DNA of 64,000 nucleotides, taken from positions 35,666 through 99,665 of the IMG/VR virus record IMGVR_UViG_3300007072_000001; one strand, given 5' to 3'. The notes below the pieces were generated by a model that was not told where the DNA came from, searched no databases, and was given only the letters and a program-made list of their open reading frames with translations. The position numbers and the translations under genes were made by a program. This document shows positions 6,317-14,798 of this stretch, one piece after another (position 1 is the first letter of the stretch; every line of letters starts with the position of its first letter). The stretch comes from a virus.

Positions 6317-6613
6317 TTACCGCAGTTCCGGTGGTAGAGCTGCAACATTAACCTTAGCTTCAAGACTTTGTATACCAAGAGAACTTTTACACGTAGGACA
6401 TTTCAAAAGTGTCCTAATTTTCTCCGGGTCTGTGTTCGTAGTTGGCTCTTTAAGCGCCTCATTCCACGACCACCATACCTGTCCTTCAGCTTCAGTTGAA
6501 CAGTTCTTGCAACGGAAAAGCTTTTTGTCTTTCATTGACCCAACTGTTGGAAGATTTGCATTCTTGTCTTCTGAAACAACTGGCTGCTTTTCATTGTCGA
6601 GTTCTTCAACCAT
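6317..6613 (-). CDS. Zinc-ribbon protein, 98 aa
   Basis: One zinc ribbon formed by CKNC near residues 35-38 and CPTC near 72-75, with a WWSWNEAL segment between. The first 25 residues are acidic and flexible. AGGAGG precedes ATG 6613. The family is not recognised; zinc ribbons of this kind occur in phage transcription or virion-assembly factors, but nothing here decides between them. Last gene before the terminator hairpin. Confidence 0.8.
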   Translation of the reverse strand: MVEELDNEKQPVVSEDKNANLPTVGSMKDKKLFRCKNCSTEAEGQVWWSWNEALKEPTTNTDPEKIRTLLKCPTCKSSLGIQSLEAKVNVAALPPELR

Positions 6614-6672
6614 TTTGGTCGCCTCCTTTCCTAACTTATTTTAAACCTAACCTAACTTCGCCATTCCAATCC

Positions 6673-7212
6673 TTACAATTCCAAACGAGATACATCAAAT
6701 CCCATTCTTTGCATCTCGTTCTTTACTATTCTTCCGAGTTCGTCCTCTCCTATACCCGGCAAAGCATTTCGGAATTTGTTTTTCATTTGATTAAATGTTA
6801 ATTCAATTTTTTCTATATTTTCCACTTCATCAAGTTTTGGAACAGAATATCTGTCTGAGTCTTGTCCTTGCGGAGTAATTGCAAATCTATTCGCTCTCCC
6901 TAAATCACTTGGTGTTTTAGCTGAATTATCCCAAGCCGGTCGTGGATCATGAGCTAAATCCATATAATTTTTAGAAACGAGTTTAAACTTATTTTTCAAC
7001 TTTACCCACACACCACCAATCTTTTCATTGTTAAGTTTTTTTGTGATAAGTTCAGCAATTACTTTTTTAAGGTCATGCTTTTTAACAAATGGATATTTGT
7101 TATAAACAATTGATGCCGTTACTTCCACATCATATTTATTCTCATGTAAAACCTTTAAAATGAAGTTTTCCATAGGATACTCTCTGTCTACCTTTCCGAA
7201 TAGTCTAAACAT
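6673..7212 (-). CDS. Hypothetical protein, 179 aa
   Basis: Residues 15-80 look like a winged-helix or RepA-like helical unit (YDVEVTASIVYNKYPFVKK, DLKKVIAELITKKL, GGVWVKLKNKFKLV). The C-terminal third is helical (NQMKNKFRNALPGIGEDEL). No family recognised. It is preceded by GGAG and by the recurrent upstream box at 7225..7244. Confidence 0.75.
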   Translation of the reverse strand: MFRLFGKVDREYPMENFILKVLHENKYDVEVTASIVYNKYPFVKKHDLKKVIAELITKKLNNEKIGGVWVKLKNKFKLVSKNYMDLAHDPRPAWDNSAKTPSDLGRANRFAITPQGQDSDRYSVPKLDEVENIEKIELTFNQMKNKFRNALPGIGEDELGRIVKNEMQRMGFDVSRLEL

Positions 7213-7224
7213 CAGTTCTCCTTA

Positions 7225-7244
7225 TAAATATATAAAATTAACTA
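7225..7244 (-). promoter_or_regulatory. Recurrent AT-rich upstream box, copy 2
   Basis: Minus strand TAGTTAATTTTATATATTTA, ending 12 nt before ATG 7212; the stop codon of the 58-aa gene (TAG) is its first three bases. Spacing to the start matches copy 1. Confidence 0.5.
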
Positions 7245-7418
7245 CAATATAATATCTGCACTCCTTATAATTGTTGTACTCTCTATCATGAAATTTGGAT
7301 ATTTATTTTCAACCTTAAGTTCTGCTTCTTCTTTTGATTCTGCTATAACCACAACTTTAAACTCATTTTGATACTCCGGATATTTATTTTCTAATTCAAT
7401 TAAGTATGTTTGCTTCAT
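7242..7418 (-). CDS. Hypothetical protein, 58 aa
   Basis: Short ORF with strong GGGAGG 5 nt before ATG 7418, overlapping the upstream gene by ATGA. It holds two similar halves (LENKYPEYQNEFKVVVIAES and KVENKYPNF), like the beta-alpha units of small phage proteins that bind nucleic acid or metal. Function unknown. Its stop lies inside the recurrent upstream box of the next gene. Confidence 0.75.
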   Translation of the reverse strand: MKQTYLIELENKYPEYQNEFKVVVIAESKEEAELKVENKYPNFMIESTTIIRSADIIL

Positions 7419-7747
7419 TTTGCCTCCCTTCTTGCAAAATTTTTATAATAATTATAATCCCCACCTCTATATATAGATGCTTCTCTTAAAAGCTCATCTC
7501 CCTTTTTAGTCAAAATGTGCTTCCTATTCGAAAGACGAATCTTAAAATAATCATCACCATAGCTTGTCAAAATACCATTCATAAAAAATCTCCGCGTTAT
7601 CTTAATGAACTTTTTATGTGTCATTTTTCTGTAAACCATTTTTATAAGATGAAATTGTGCAAATAACGTATGTGGCTTCATATCTCCATAATAACTAAGA
7701 ACTATAAATTCGTCATCCTTTAAATTTACTGAAGTCTTCAAGGCCAT
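7415..7747 (-). CDS. Hypothetical protein, 110 aa
   Basis: Basic protein with a plausible winged-helix pattern: helices (HLIKMVYRKMTHKKFIKITRR) followed by a strand pair (ILTSYGDDYFKIRLS, then HILTKKGDELLRE), reminiscent of PadR/MarR-type wings. The frame is open farther upstream, but ATG 7747 with AAGGAGG 12 nt upstream avoids a 146-nt overlap. Function unknown. Confidence 0.6.
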   Translation of the reverse strand: MALKTSVNLKDDEFIVLSYYGDMKPHTLFAQFHLIKMVYRKMTHKKFIKITRRFFMNGILTSYGDDYFKIRLSNRKHILTKKGDELLREASIYRGGDYNYYKNFARREAK

Positions 7748-8399
7748 AGTTTTTAAATACCTCCTTAATCTCTTTCTTAAATGCTTCATATCTTTCTTTA
7801 CTATCTTTATATTTTGTGAATATATCTTTTTCCATAAACTTTTGAATTGTTTTTCCAATCAAAAATAAAACAAGATTCAATCTTTCGCTTATTATTTTTT
7901 CGAGCTTTGAGCTCTCTTCAAGTTCTAATTGCAACTTCACTTCTTTCTCAACAATATCAGTAAGAACTTTCGTATAGTTTATAAGTAAAGATTCCATATA
8001 TGGGTCAATAAAGTCTTTACCATCTATCTTTTGTGCTTGCTCGACAATATGCATTCTTCTCACAAGCTTTTCCTTCAACATATGCATCAATCGAGCTCTA
8101 TCTCTCACATTTACAAAAGCATCTTTGTCTAACGATTGGTCGCTAGTAATACCTTTTTCAATAGCGGATTTTGCTGGAAGTGGAATAATTTCTATAGAAT
8201 CTAACGTTGGAGCATTAATATATTTCCTTCGTTCTGATATATATTCATTGAGTTCTTTAAGTGTAAATTTTATGTCACCTTGATACCTCTTTTTAATCAT
8301 CCCCATAACATCTCTTGCATTAATATTTTCATTTTTCAACCACAAATCAACATCTTCTAAAAGTGTTTGTGGAAGCATGTATATCTCTTTAAGTGCCAT
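7713..8399 (-). CDS. Hypothetical helical protein, 228 aa
   Basis: Mostly alpha-helical. The N-terminal 60 residues (VDLWLKNENINARDVMGMIK, then FTLKELNEYISERRKY) look like a DNA-binding or terminase-small-subunit-like helical domain; the rest is long charged helices. ATG 8399 follows GAGGAAG and overlaps the upstream gene by 11 nt. I do not recognise the family. Confidence 0.7.
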   Translation of the reverse strand: MALKEIYMLPQTLLEDVDLWLKNENINARDVMGMIKKRYQGDIKFTLKELNEYISERRKYINAPTLDSIEIIPLPAKSAIEKGITSDQSLDKDAFVNVRDRARLMHMLKEKLVRRMHIVEQAQKIDGKDFIDPYMESLLINYTKVLTDIVEKEVKLQLELEESSKLEKIISERLNLVLFLIGKTIQKFMEKDIFTKYKDSKERYEAFKKEIKEVFKNYGLEDFSKFKG

Positions 8400-9186
8400 A
8401 TTTAATCTTCCTCTCTAAAAGTCGCTTTATCTTTTTAACTATTCTCTTTCTTTCAAGTAAAATATATGTTGGGCTTGTCTTCATCAAAATGCTTATTGCT
8501 TTTGCCGATACCTTTAATAAAGTCAAACCCAATATAGCAGCTTGATTCTCCGTCATATCATTAAAAACCTTATCAATCTGAAATGTTTCTTTATATTCGA
8601 GCATCTCATACTCACACAAATCCATAGGTTGAACATCAAATGAATTATTTGTTATTGCTTCTTGCTGCATTTCTTTAAGAACTTCATCCTCATTAAATAC
8701 CACATCAAAAGGATCCTCTTCACCTTCCAAAATATCTTTGCCACTATTGTAATTTATAGATTCCAAATCTCGATCTTCTCCTTCAACATAAATTTGATTA
8801 AAATTAAACTCAAAAAAATCTTTCTTTTTCTCCACAAAAATTTTGTCGAATATCCAATCGTATTTTTTGATTCTCTTAAACTCAAAACGTCTCCGATTAG
8901 GCAGTATTAAAACAAATTTTACTCGTCCTCTACGTAGTTCGCAATCATTTCCTACAATACTATTCTTGCGAACGGTTTCTTGAATCACCTCATCATTTGT
9001 GAATCTGCTTATCTCAGTCTGTCCTATAAAATTAATATAATATTTCGAGCCATGAAAGTCTTCAACTGGAACTTCAGTAATAACATATTCGTCATAAATT
9101 CTATATCGAATCTTTTTTCGATTAAGAATGGCGACACATTTCCTTAGGGTATACTTGTTATTACACGAATAACAATATCCCTTCAT
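8389..9186 (-). CDS. Zinc-knuckle protein with sigma-region-4-like C-terminus
   Basis: 265 aa. CYSC near residues 5-8 plus a later Cys suggests a metal site at the N-terminus. Residues ~130-200 are very acidic. The C-terminal 50 residues (MTENQAAILGLTLLKVSAKA, then ILMKTSPTYILLERKRIVKK) have the spacing of a sigma-70 region 4/LuxR helix-turn-helix. This could be a transcription factor acting with host RNA polymerase; that role is inference. ATG 9186, 4 nt after the previous stop. Confidence 0.6.
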   Translation of the reverse strand: MKGYCYSCNNKYTLRKCVAILNRKKIRYRIYDEYVITEVPVEDFHGSKYYINFIGQTEISRFTNDEVIQETVRKNSIVGNDCELRRGRVKFVLILPNRRRFEFKRIKKYDWIFDKIFVEKKKDFFEFNFNQIYVEGEDRDLESINYNSGKDILEGEEDPFDVVFNEDEVLKEMQQEAITNNSFDVQPMDLCEYEMLEYKETFQIDKVFNDMTENQAAILGLTLLKVSAKAISILMKTSPTYILLERKRIVKKIKRLLERKIKYGT

Positions 9187-9190
9187 GTCA

Positions 9191-9469
9191 TCAACTTCCA
9201 GAATCGTCGTCCATGGTGAATTCGTTTCCTATCCCCAATGGCTTCGTTTTCCCAAATGTCCGCATTGTCATATCAATTATCTTCCTCTTATATTGTAAAA
9301 ATAATCTCTTATCAAGACCTTTGAATTTCATATACGGGAAAATATTAAATCTCAGTATTTGCTCAAAATACGCATCATAAGACATCATATGTCTGAAATG
9401 TTTTTGCCAAATAGGCTTGGCAATTTTGTGAATCTTGTCTATATTAATAGTTTGCAAGTTTCCCACCAA
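9191..9469 (-). CDS. Hypothetical protein, 92 aa
   Basis: Basic helical protein of unknown function (KPIWQKHFRHMMSYDAYFEQ) with an acidic end DDDSGS. The start is TTG 9469 or GTG 9466, just after AAAAGG. It is directly downstream of a perfect host-type promoter at 9484..9512 with a leader of only about 10 nt, so it probably heads the 9.5-6.3 kb transcript. Confidence 0.65.
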   Translation of the reverse strand: MVGNLQTINIDKIHKIAKPIWQKHFRHMMSYDAYFEQILRFNIFPYMKFKGLDKRLFLQYKRKIIDMTMRTFGKTKPLGIGNEFTMDDDSGS

Positions 9470-9483
9470 CCTTTTCGTACATA

Positions 9484-9512
9484 ATTATAACACATAAAAA
9501 AATTTTTGTAAA
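9484..9512 (-). promoter_or_regulatory. Sigma-70-type promoter
   Basis: Minus strand TTTACA (9512-9507), 17-nt spacer, TATAAT (9489-9484) with an upstream TG giving an extended -10. It lies in the only gap between 9469 and 9519 and drives the genes below it. Confidence 0.85.
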
Positions 9513-9518
9513 TTTATT

Positions 9519-10205
9519 TTAAAGCAACTCAGGAATATTTCCTATATTCAACTTTTTTTGATGTGGAACTCGTTTTAACAGTTTTTCGTGCTCCGTTCCT
9601 TTTACATCTTTTCTAAACTGTCCAATGAGAATTTTGCAGTTCTTAGGAGTTAGCAACTTCTCTTTTATTGCTACATCAATTGGAAAAGAGTCTGTATATG
9701 TCTGTTCTGTAAAAAGATTCAAATTCAATTTCTGCAAATGTAAAGAATTCCCGCTGGCTTCTATTTTTTTATCCAACATCTTTCTTATACCAGCTTCTGC
9801 CGCTTCCATTGCAGCCTTTTTTGCACCAACAAGTAAATATAAATTATAAAGTTGTTCATCGTTCTCCACACTCATAACAAAATCAGTGTTTAATGCAGTT
9901 TGATATACTTTACATTCTTTTCTTTTAAGACAATCATAACATTGAGATGATACAGCTCTCTCTTTGTAAATATCAATTGAATTTGTGAATTTTATTTCCT
10001 TAGTATAACCAAGCTCAATGTATTCTATTTCAAGAATAACCTCATCATACTCCTTTAACATTTTATTTACGAGTTCTTGTTGCCAAACATAAATCTTGTA
10101 AAAACTTTGCCCAGTTTCTTGATATTTAATTCTATTACCATCTATCTCTACATCTAAAAAACTAACATTACTTTCATAATCTGCACAATATTTTTTCTCT
10201 ATCAT
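9519..10205 (-). CDS. Hypothetical protein with cysteine cluster, 228 aa
   Basis: N-terminal half is beta-rich (EVILEIEYIELGYTKEIKFT); a CYDCLKRKECKVY cluster lies near residues 89-101; the C-terminal half is helical (KKAAMEAAEAGIRKMLDKKI). The three-cysteine cluster after a beta domain recalls RecB/Cas4-like nucleases, but I cannot find a convincing PD-(D/E)XK set. Its start overlaps the groES stop by 4 nt. Confidence 0.7.
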   Translation of the reverse strand: MIEKKYCADYESNVSFLDVEIDGNRIKYQETGQSFYKIYVWQQELVNKMLKEYDEVILEIEYIELGYTKEIKFTNSIDIYKERAVSSQCYDCLKRKECKVYQTALNTDFVMSVENDEQLYNLYLLVGAKKAAMEAAEAGIRKMLDKKIEASGNSLHLQKLNLNLFTEQTYTDSFPIDVAIKEKLLTPKNCKILIGQFRKDVKGTEHEKLLKRVPHQKKLNIGNIPELL

Positions 10206-10507
10206 TTATCTGCTCCTATTATTGCAAGAATGTCGTCCTCTTGAAGAACGAGCACCATGCTGTCATCTTTCTCGTTGAGTTTCACTTCGACACCACCATA
10301 ACGGGAATAAATTACTCTATCACCAACTTTTACCATCAATGGCTTTACTTCTCCATTAAAAAGAATTCTGCCCGGTCCAACAGCAATAACCTTACCAGTT
10401 TGTGGAGCCTCCCTTGCTCCTTCGGGAATAATAATACCTCCCTTTTTAATTTCTTCTCTTTTATCCGGCTCTATTATTACTCTATCGTTTACTGGAACTA
10501 TCACCAT
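10202..10507 (-). CDS. groES: Co-chaperonin GroES
   Basis: 101 aa, full-length GroES fold: NDRVIIEPDK strand, a mobile loop EIKKGGIIIPEGAREAPQTG at residues 18-37 containing the GGIIIP-type GroEL-binding tripeptide, then GKVIAVGPG and the roof strands ending DDILAII. It would cap host GroEL, as T4 gp31 does, to fold phage proteins. It is much closer to bacterial GroES than to gp31, so it was probably acquired from a host. GGAGG precedes ATG 10507; it directly follows the SbcC-like gene. Confidence 0.96.
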   Translation of the reverse strand: MVIVPVNDRVIIEPDKREEIKKGGIIIPEGAREAPQTGKVIAVGPGRILFNGEVKPLMVKVGDRVIYSRYGGVEVKLNEKDDSMVLVLQEDDILAIIGADK

Positions 10508-12333
10508 TACTGCACCTCCAAAGTAGATACTCCATTATTTTGTTTGACTATAATAAAGTTCTTAAAATACTTTTTAACATCTTCACTGTGTGATATTATG
10601 AGAATCATTTTATCTCGCTCTTCCAAAATCTTGAGCATACCATTTATCTTAGGCATGTTCCTTTTATCTATAGCATCAAATGTCTCATCGAATATCATTA
10701 TGTTAACTGATTCGCCATTGACAGTTTCGAACAGGTCGTTAAGTGCTATTTGAAAAATCATTTCAATAATTCTCTTCTCTCCAGTTGAAAGCTCTTCATA
10801 ATTAAACACAGTATCCCTACGATGAATATCTATATTCATCATGTTGCGCTTTTCAGCAAAGTCAAGTCTTATTTTAACTATCATATCATCAAATACTTTA
10901 TCTATCATATCATTAATACGTTCTTCGAGAAAATCTGTTATCTGTTGTATAACAAATTGCTTTAATCCATCTTTGCTAAAAATCTTCTTTATATCTTCCA
11001 AATCTGCCAATTGTTTATCTACTTCCAATTTCCTCTTTTGTAGTTCTTTAAGCTCATCTTCACGTTCTGCGAAATTATCAACCTTTGCTTTAAGCTCTAC
11101 ATATTTGAGCTTCAGTGAGTTTATCTCTTGAAGAGTAATATCAGCATCTTTATATTCGAAATATTTCTCATATTTTTCTTTGAGGTCAGTCAAATGTTTC
11201 TCTATCTTCTCAAGCTCAGCTTTCTTTGCATCAAATGAAGCTTTAACCTCTTTAAACTCCATTTTTAACTCATCATCAGCCTTCTTTTGTTCTTTAGCTT
11301 CCATATATTTTAACTTAGTACTATCATAAAGGTCTTTTGCATTCTGTATTTGTTGCTTGCAACCACTAATATCATTTTTGTATGCCTGAATAATCTTATC
11401 CTTATCTTTCAAACTTTGTCTGCACGTTGGACACTTTCCGGCATCTTTTATCATAGCAATTTTCTCTTCAAACTCTTTCATTCTTGATTGTTCCTTATCA
11501 ATATGATTCTTATATTCATTCATCTCATTTAAAAGTTTTTCCATACTTTCATCTGATGTTTTTATATTAGCAACAAGATTCTTAAGTTTCTTTCCTTTTT
11601 CTTTCAACCTCTCAATTGCCTGTTCAACTTCTTCTTTATCGGCTAATGGTTGTTTTTTGAGCCTTACATATTCTTGATATTTGGTAATCCCCTTCTCGTA
11701 TTTTTCATATTTATCCCACTTTCTAGAAACCTTTTTGAATTCTTCGTCAATATCTGCCTTCTGTTTAAGACTATTCTTGAAGTTCTCTATCATTCCATCA
11801 AGATTGAGCATCTTCAATTTATCATAATCAGCCTTGACCATTTCATATATTGTGTCAATGTTATTGTTGTTTGTAAATGTAATGAGAAGGTCTTTTTTCT
11901 CTGTGTCGTTCAATACAAAGAAATTATTTTTTGGAGTGAAGATAGTAATCATTCTGAAGAGGTCATAGTCAATTGTATCTGATATATAGTTTTGAAGTTC
12001 CTTCTTAAGACCAATCTGCTCTTTGTCACCTTCAAAATATCTTACAACATTTGTACCATCTTCTTTTTCACGTTGTATAGTCTTACCATCGAAATCAATT
12101 CTTACCTTCATGTTGCCACAATGGTCTCTTGAAATATCAGTAATGCCTTTCCTTAATGTCTTACCATAAAGTCCATAAAGCAATATGTCAATCAAAGCAG
12201 ATTTTCCTGCTCCGTTGCTTCCTTCGTAATCTCCATCTATTTTACCAAGCACCAAATATACCTTGTTCTCGATTGGCAACACAAGTTTATCATACACAAA
12301 AACATTCTTAGCTTTAAGTGATGTAATTTTCAT
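10507..12333 (-). CDS. sbcC: SbcC/Rad50-like recombination ATPase (T4 gp46-type)
   Basis: 608 aa, SMC-like: Walker A GSNGAGKSALID near residues 38-49, two coiled-coil arms, zinc hook CPTC near 300, ABC signature ELSTGEKR near 514-521 and Walker B MIFDETFD near 551-558. With the SbcD-like nuclease at 12893..13831 it forms the end-resection complex that feeds recombination-dependent replication. It is shorter than bacterial SbcC (about 1000 aa) and matches the phage gp46 size. ATG 12333 follows AAGGAG and abuts the next gene. Confidence 0.95.
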   Translation of the reverse strand: MKITSLKAKNVFVYDKLVLPIENKVYLVLGKIDGDYEGSNGAGKSALIDILLYGLYGKTLRKGITDISRDHCGNMKVRIDFDGKTIQREKEDGTNVVRYFEGDKEQIGLKKELQNYISDTIDYDLFRMITIFTPKNNFFVLNDTEKKDLLITFTNNNNIDTIYEMVKADYDKLKMLNLDGMIENFKNSLKQKADIDEEFKKVSRKWDKYEKYEKGITKYQEYVRLKKQPLADKEEVEQAIERLKEKGKKLKNLVANIKTSDESMEKLLNEMNEYKNHIDKEQSRMKEFEEKIAMIKDAGKCPTCRQSLKDKDKIIQAYKNDISGCKQQIQNAKDLYDSTKLKYMEAKEQKKADDELKMEFKEVKASFDAKKAELEKIEKHLTDLKEKYEKYFEYKDADITLQEINSLKLKYVELKAKVDNFAEREDELKELQKRKLEVDKQLADLEDIKKIFSKDGLKQFVIQQITDFLEERINDMIDKVFDDMIVKIRLDFAEKRNMMNIDIHRRDTVFNYEELSTGEKRIIEMIFQIALNDLFETVNGESVNIMIFDETFDAIDKRNMPKINGMLKILEERDKMILIISHSEDVKKYFKNFIIVKQNNGVSTLEVQ

Positions 12334-12891
12334 TCAACGAATCTCCTTATGAATCTTATCAATAAGCTCTTTCATTTTCTTCATAAGCCTCTTTGCATCT
12401 TTTGTAATCGTCTTATCCCATGGAAAAATAGAGTCAACTTTAACAAACTTTTTTGCATTATACATTTTTTTTTCTTCTTCAGTCTTCGGAGCGTAAAACA
12501 AATCTTTTAAACACAAATACGTATAATCATCATAGTCTAAATAAAACTCTGTATATTTTAATTTTTCATACGTTGTTCCTTTCTGCATTCCAAGTTGTTC
12601 TGCCATCCAATCAAGTTTATTCCAATAATATTTCAAATCCATATCAAACATCGCATACAATATTAAGCGATAAGTCCCAGTATTATATCTGAATTCTATT
12701 CTAAATCCTTGCCCCACTTTATCTCTCATTGGTCCGGTAATGAAATACCATTTACGTATATCTTTAACTTTCTTTAATAATGAACGCATTGAAGATATAT
12801 TAAATACACCACGTTCTTGATATATATCAAATTCCGTCTTGTTCTTTTCAAACTCTTGTATATAATTTATCGGATTATTGTTTATCTTCAT
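12334..12891 (-). CDS. Hypothetical protein between sbcC and sbcD, 185 aa
   Basis: Unrecognised; rich in aromatic residues (WYFITGP, MDLKYYWNKLDW, YTEFYLDYDDYTYLCLKDL) with a basic helical C-terminus. It is sandwiched with 0-1 nt spacing between the SbcD- and SbcC-like genes, so an accessory role in the resection complex is plausible. ATG 12891 follows GAGGG. Confidence 0.75.
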   Translation of the reverse strand: MKINNNPINYIQEFEKNKTEFDIYQERGVFNISSMRSLLKKVKDIRKWYFITGPMRDKVGQGFRIEFRYNTGTYRLILYAMFDMDLKYYWNKLDWMAEQLGMQKGTTYEKLKYTEFYLDYDDYTYLCLKDLFYAPKTEEEKKMYNAKKFVKVDSIFPWDKTITKDAKRLMKKMKELIDKIHKEIR

Positions 12892-12892
12892 T

Positions 12893-13831
12893 CTACACCC
12901 TCTCCATATATTCTTTTATCTTTTGTTCAAGATGCTCCTTACCTATCATCTTTAAATACTTTGAAACCATAGTAGTAAAATTAACATTAACTTCGAGCTT
13001 TTCTTTCTTAATTTCAACACCTTCTTCAACAAATTCAAGAGAAAGATATTCTTTGTCTTGAAGCTTTGCTCTCCAAACAGCTTTCTCCTTTTTGTCTTTC
13101 ACTTTAATAATGATACGTGACATTGCATTTATTTTTGCAAAATCATCTTCACTGTTAAGTTTAACAACATTAAATGTATATTCAATTGGAATTTTTTTAA
13201 ATTCTTTAGCCTTCGAATCTACTAAACCTATTCCAAAATCATATTGCAATTGCCCTAAATCCACTGGAGCAATACTGCCTACGTATATAACATTTTTTTG
13301 CTTTTGACTTTTGTGAATATCTCCTAAGATAAACTTATGTTCTGGCATATCAACGTGAATCGCAGAATCCAACACTTTTGAATCTGTTTCATAACCGTTA
13401 ATATTAAAATGACCAAATACCAATCCAGGTTTGGCCGCCTTGATGTCTTTTTCCAATTGCTTAGTATCTCTATTGTGGGATATGAAAGTCATCCCTTCCC
13501 ACTCCAGTACACTCTCCACAACTGTCAGATTCTTACATAAAGGGGCAATTGGCTGTAATATATGACCAGCCAAATTTCTATCGTGTTGCCCCAAAAGAGC
13601 TATAACTGGCTTATCTCCAAAAGATGCTATGAATTCACTCAAAACTTGTCGATATGAATTATCCATTGATGGAGTCATACCATAATCCCCAAGTAAGACA
13701 ACAAAGTCAGTTTCTTTCTGAATCTCTAAATTATCTGTAATGCTATTCTTGATTATATTAAAAAAGTCGACAACACGTTTTGTACCAACTTTTCCATCTA
13801 AGTGCATGTCTCCAACTACAAGACCTTTCAT
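12893..13831 (-). CDS. sbcD: SbcD/Mre11-like nuclease (T4 gp47-type)
   Basis: 312 aa calcineurin-like metallophosphoesterase. Metal-ligand motifs in order: GDMHLDG (7-13), LLGDYG (46-51), GQHDRN (in place of the usual GNHD, about 81-86), GHFN (about 139-142) and LGDIHKSQ (about 168-175). It is the nuclease subunit partnering the SbcC-like ATPase. The Asn-to-Gln change in the GNHD motif is also seen in other Mre11-type phage enzymes. ATG 13831 overlaps nothing and follows GAGG. Confidence 0.94.
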   Translation of the reverse strand: MKGLVVGDMHLDGKVGTKRVVDFFNIIKNSITDNLEIQKETDFVVLLGDYGMTPSMDNSYRQVLSEFIASFGDKPVIALLGQHDRNLAGHILQPIAPLCKNLTVVESVLEWEGMTFISHNRDTKQLEKDIKAAKPGLVFGHFNINGYETDSKVLDSAIHVDMPEHKFILGDIHKSQKQKNVIYVGSIAPVDLGQLQYDFGIGLVDSKAKEFKKIPIEYTFNVVKLNSEDDFAKINAMSRIIIKVKDKKEKAVWRAKLQDKEYLSLEFVEEGVEIKKEKLEVNVNFTTMVSKYLKMIGKEHLEQKIKEYMERV

Positions 13832-14101
13832 TTATTCCTCTTTTTTTCTCTTAACTGTTCCATCTTCCGCATAAACCTCTTTAGCAAGTTTTTTTATTTC
13901 TCTTCTTGATGTCGCTATGGAATTACCAAACTGTATTTCCACATCCATAGCTATCGTGTCAAGTTCTTTGATATTCTCTTTTATCACACTTGCTGGGCCA
14001 GTTATTTTTCTACGAATCTTCAATGCATTACGGAATCCACCAAGATTGTATTCACGTTCAACTTCAACTTCAATATTTACATTTTCAAGTTTTTCTACCA
14101 T
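13832..14101 (-). CDS. Hypothetical protein, 89 aa
   Basis: Small charged protein, beta-rich at the start (VNIEVEVEREYNLGG) then helical, with a basic C-terminus. Not recognised. It abuts sbcD and follows the hairpin at 14122..14145. Confidence 0.75.
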   Translation of the reverse strand: MVEKLENVNIEVEVEREYNLGGFRNALKIRRKITGPASVIKENIKELDTIAMDVEIQFGNSIATSRREIKKLAKEVYAEDGTVKRKKEE

Positions 14102-14121
14102 GTGTTGTCTCCATAAGAATT

Positions 14122-14145
14122 AGGGGAGAGGTTATCCTCTCCCCT
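14122..14145 (-). terminator. Hairpin between SSB-like gene and downstream operon
   Basis: A perfect 10-bp stem AGGGGAGAGG with its complement closes a 4-nt loop, 9 nt after the stop at 14154. What follows is AATTCTTAT rather than a U-tract, so it may be a partial terminator or an mRNA-stabilising 3' end for the abundant SSB-like message. Confidence 0.6.
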
Positions 14146-14153
14146 ACTCTCAA

Positions 14154-14768
14154 TTACTTAAATTCTTCATCGTCGTCATCATCGTCTTCATCTTTCTTTT
14201 TCTTATCATTGTCTTCATCTTCGTCTTCATCTTCGTCTTCATCTTCGTCTTCTTCGTCATCGTCTTTCTTTTTCTTCTTCACATCATCTTCATCTTCGTC
14301 TTCGTCATCTTCTTCGTCTTCATCTTTAGACTTTTTCTTTCTGTCAACATCATCATCTTTGAATTTTTTCTTTTTATTACCATCGTCTTCTTCATCTTCG
14401 TCTTCATCTTTCTTTTTCTTCTTGTAAAGTGCTGTGACTTTTGCAAATGTCCCTTCATCATTTGAATTGTGTTCAACAGCTATTTTACAAGACTTGCCAA
14501 CAAGATCTTCCGGGTCAAATTCTTCATCAACCTCAAGTTCACGTCCAAGTAAAATACTTACCCATTTGTAAGCCTTGTTGCCTACTTCTACTTCTGCTGG
14601 CATGTTCCCGTTGACTGTTTTACCTTCAAATTCCTCATCAGTTATCTTAAACGACACTTGGTAATAGTCACCGAACTTGCCATCCTTCTTCTCTATGCTC
14701 TTTACTTTTGCTGCATAGATTCCTTCATCTACAATTACCCTCTTCCTGACTGTTAATTTCTTACCCAC
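14154..14768 (-). CDS. SSB-like OB-fold protein with very long acidic tail
   Basis: 204 aa. Residues 1-112 look like an OB-fold of the phage DUF669/SSB-like type (EGIYAAKVKSIEKKDGKFGD, YYQVSFKITDEEFEGKTVN, FAKVTALY). Residues 113-204 are almost only D, E and K in alternating blocks, ending DDDDDDEEFK. Acidic C-terminal tails of SSBs dock recombination and replication partners; this one is unusually long and is encoded by near-repetitive GAT/GAA/AAA triplets. The start is GTG 14768, 8 nt after GGAGG. SSB role is inferred. Confidence 0.7.
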   Translation of the reverse strand: MGKKLTVRKRVIVDEGIYAAKVKSIEKKDGKFGDYYQVSFKITDEEFEGKTVNGNMPAEVEVGNKAYKWVSILLGRELEVDEEFDPEDLVGKSCKIAVEHNSNDEGTFAKVTALYKKKKKDEDEDEEDDGNKKKKFKDDDVDRKKKSKDEDEEDDEDEDEDDVKKKKKDDDEEDEDEDEDEDEDEDNDKKKKDEDDDDDDEEFK

Positions 14769-14798
14769 GACTCTTACCTCCTTTCTTAATTTTTTTTA

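Noticed and set aside
7748-7858. Upstream start for the 110-aa gene at 7415
   Set aside because: It would overlap the preceding gene by 146 nt and lacks an SD; ATG 7747 has AAGGAGG.
13990-14427. Plus-strand ORF with long Ser and Phe runs
   Set aside because: It is the antisense image of the D/E/K triplet-rich tail of the SSB-like gene; no ribosome binding site and poly-Ser composition follow from complementing GAT/GAA triplets.
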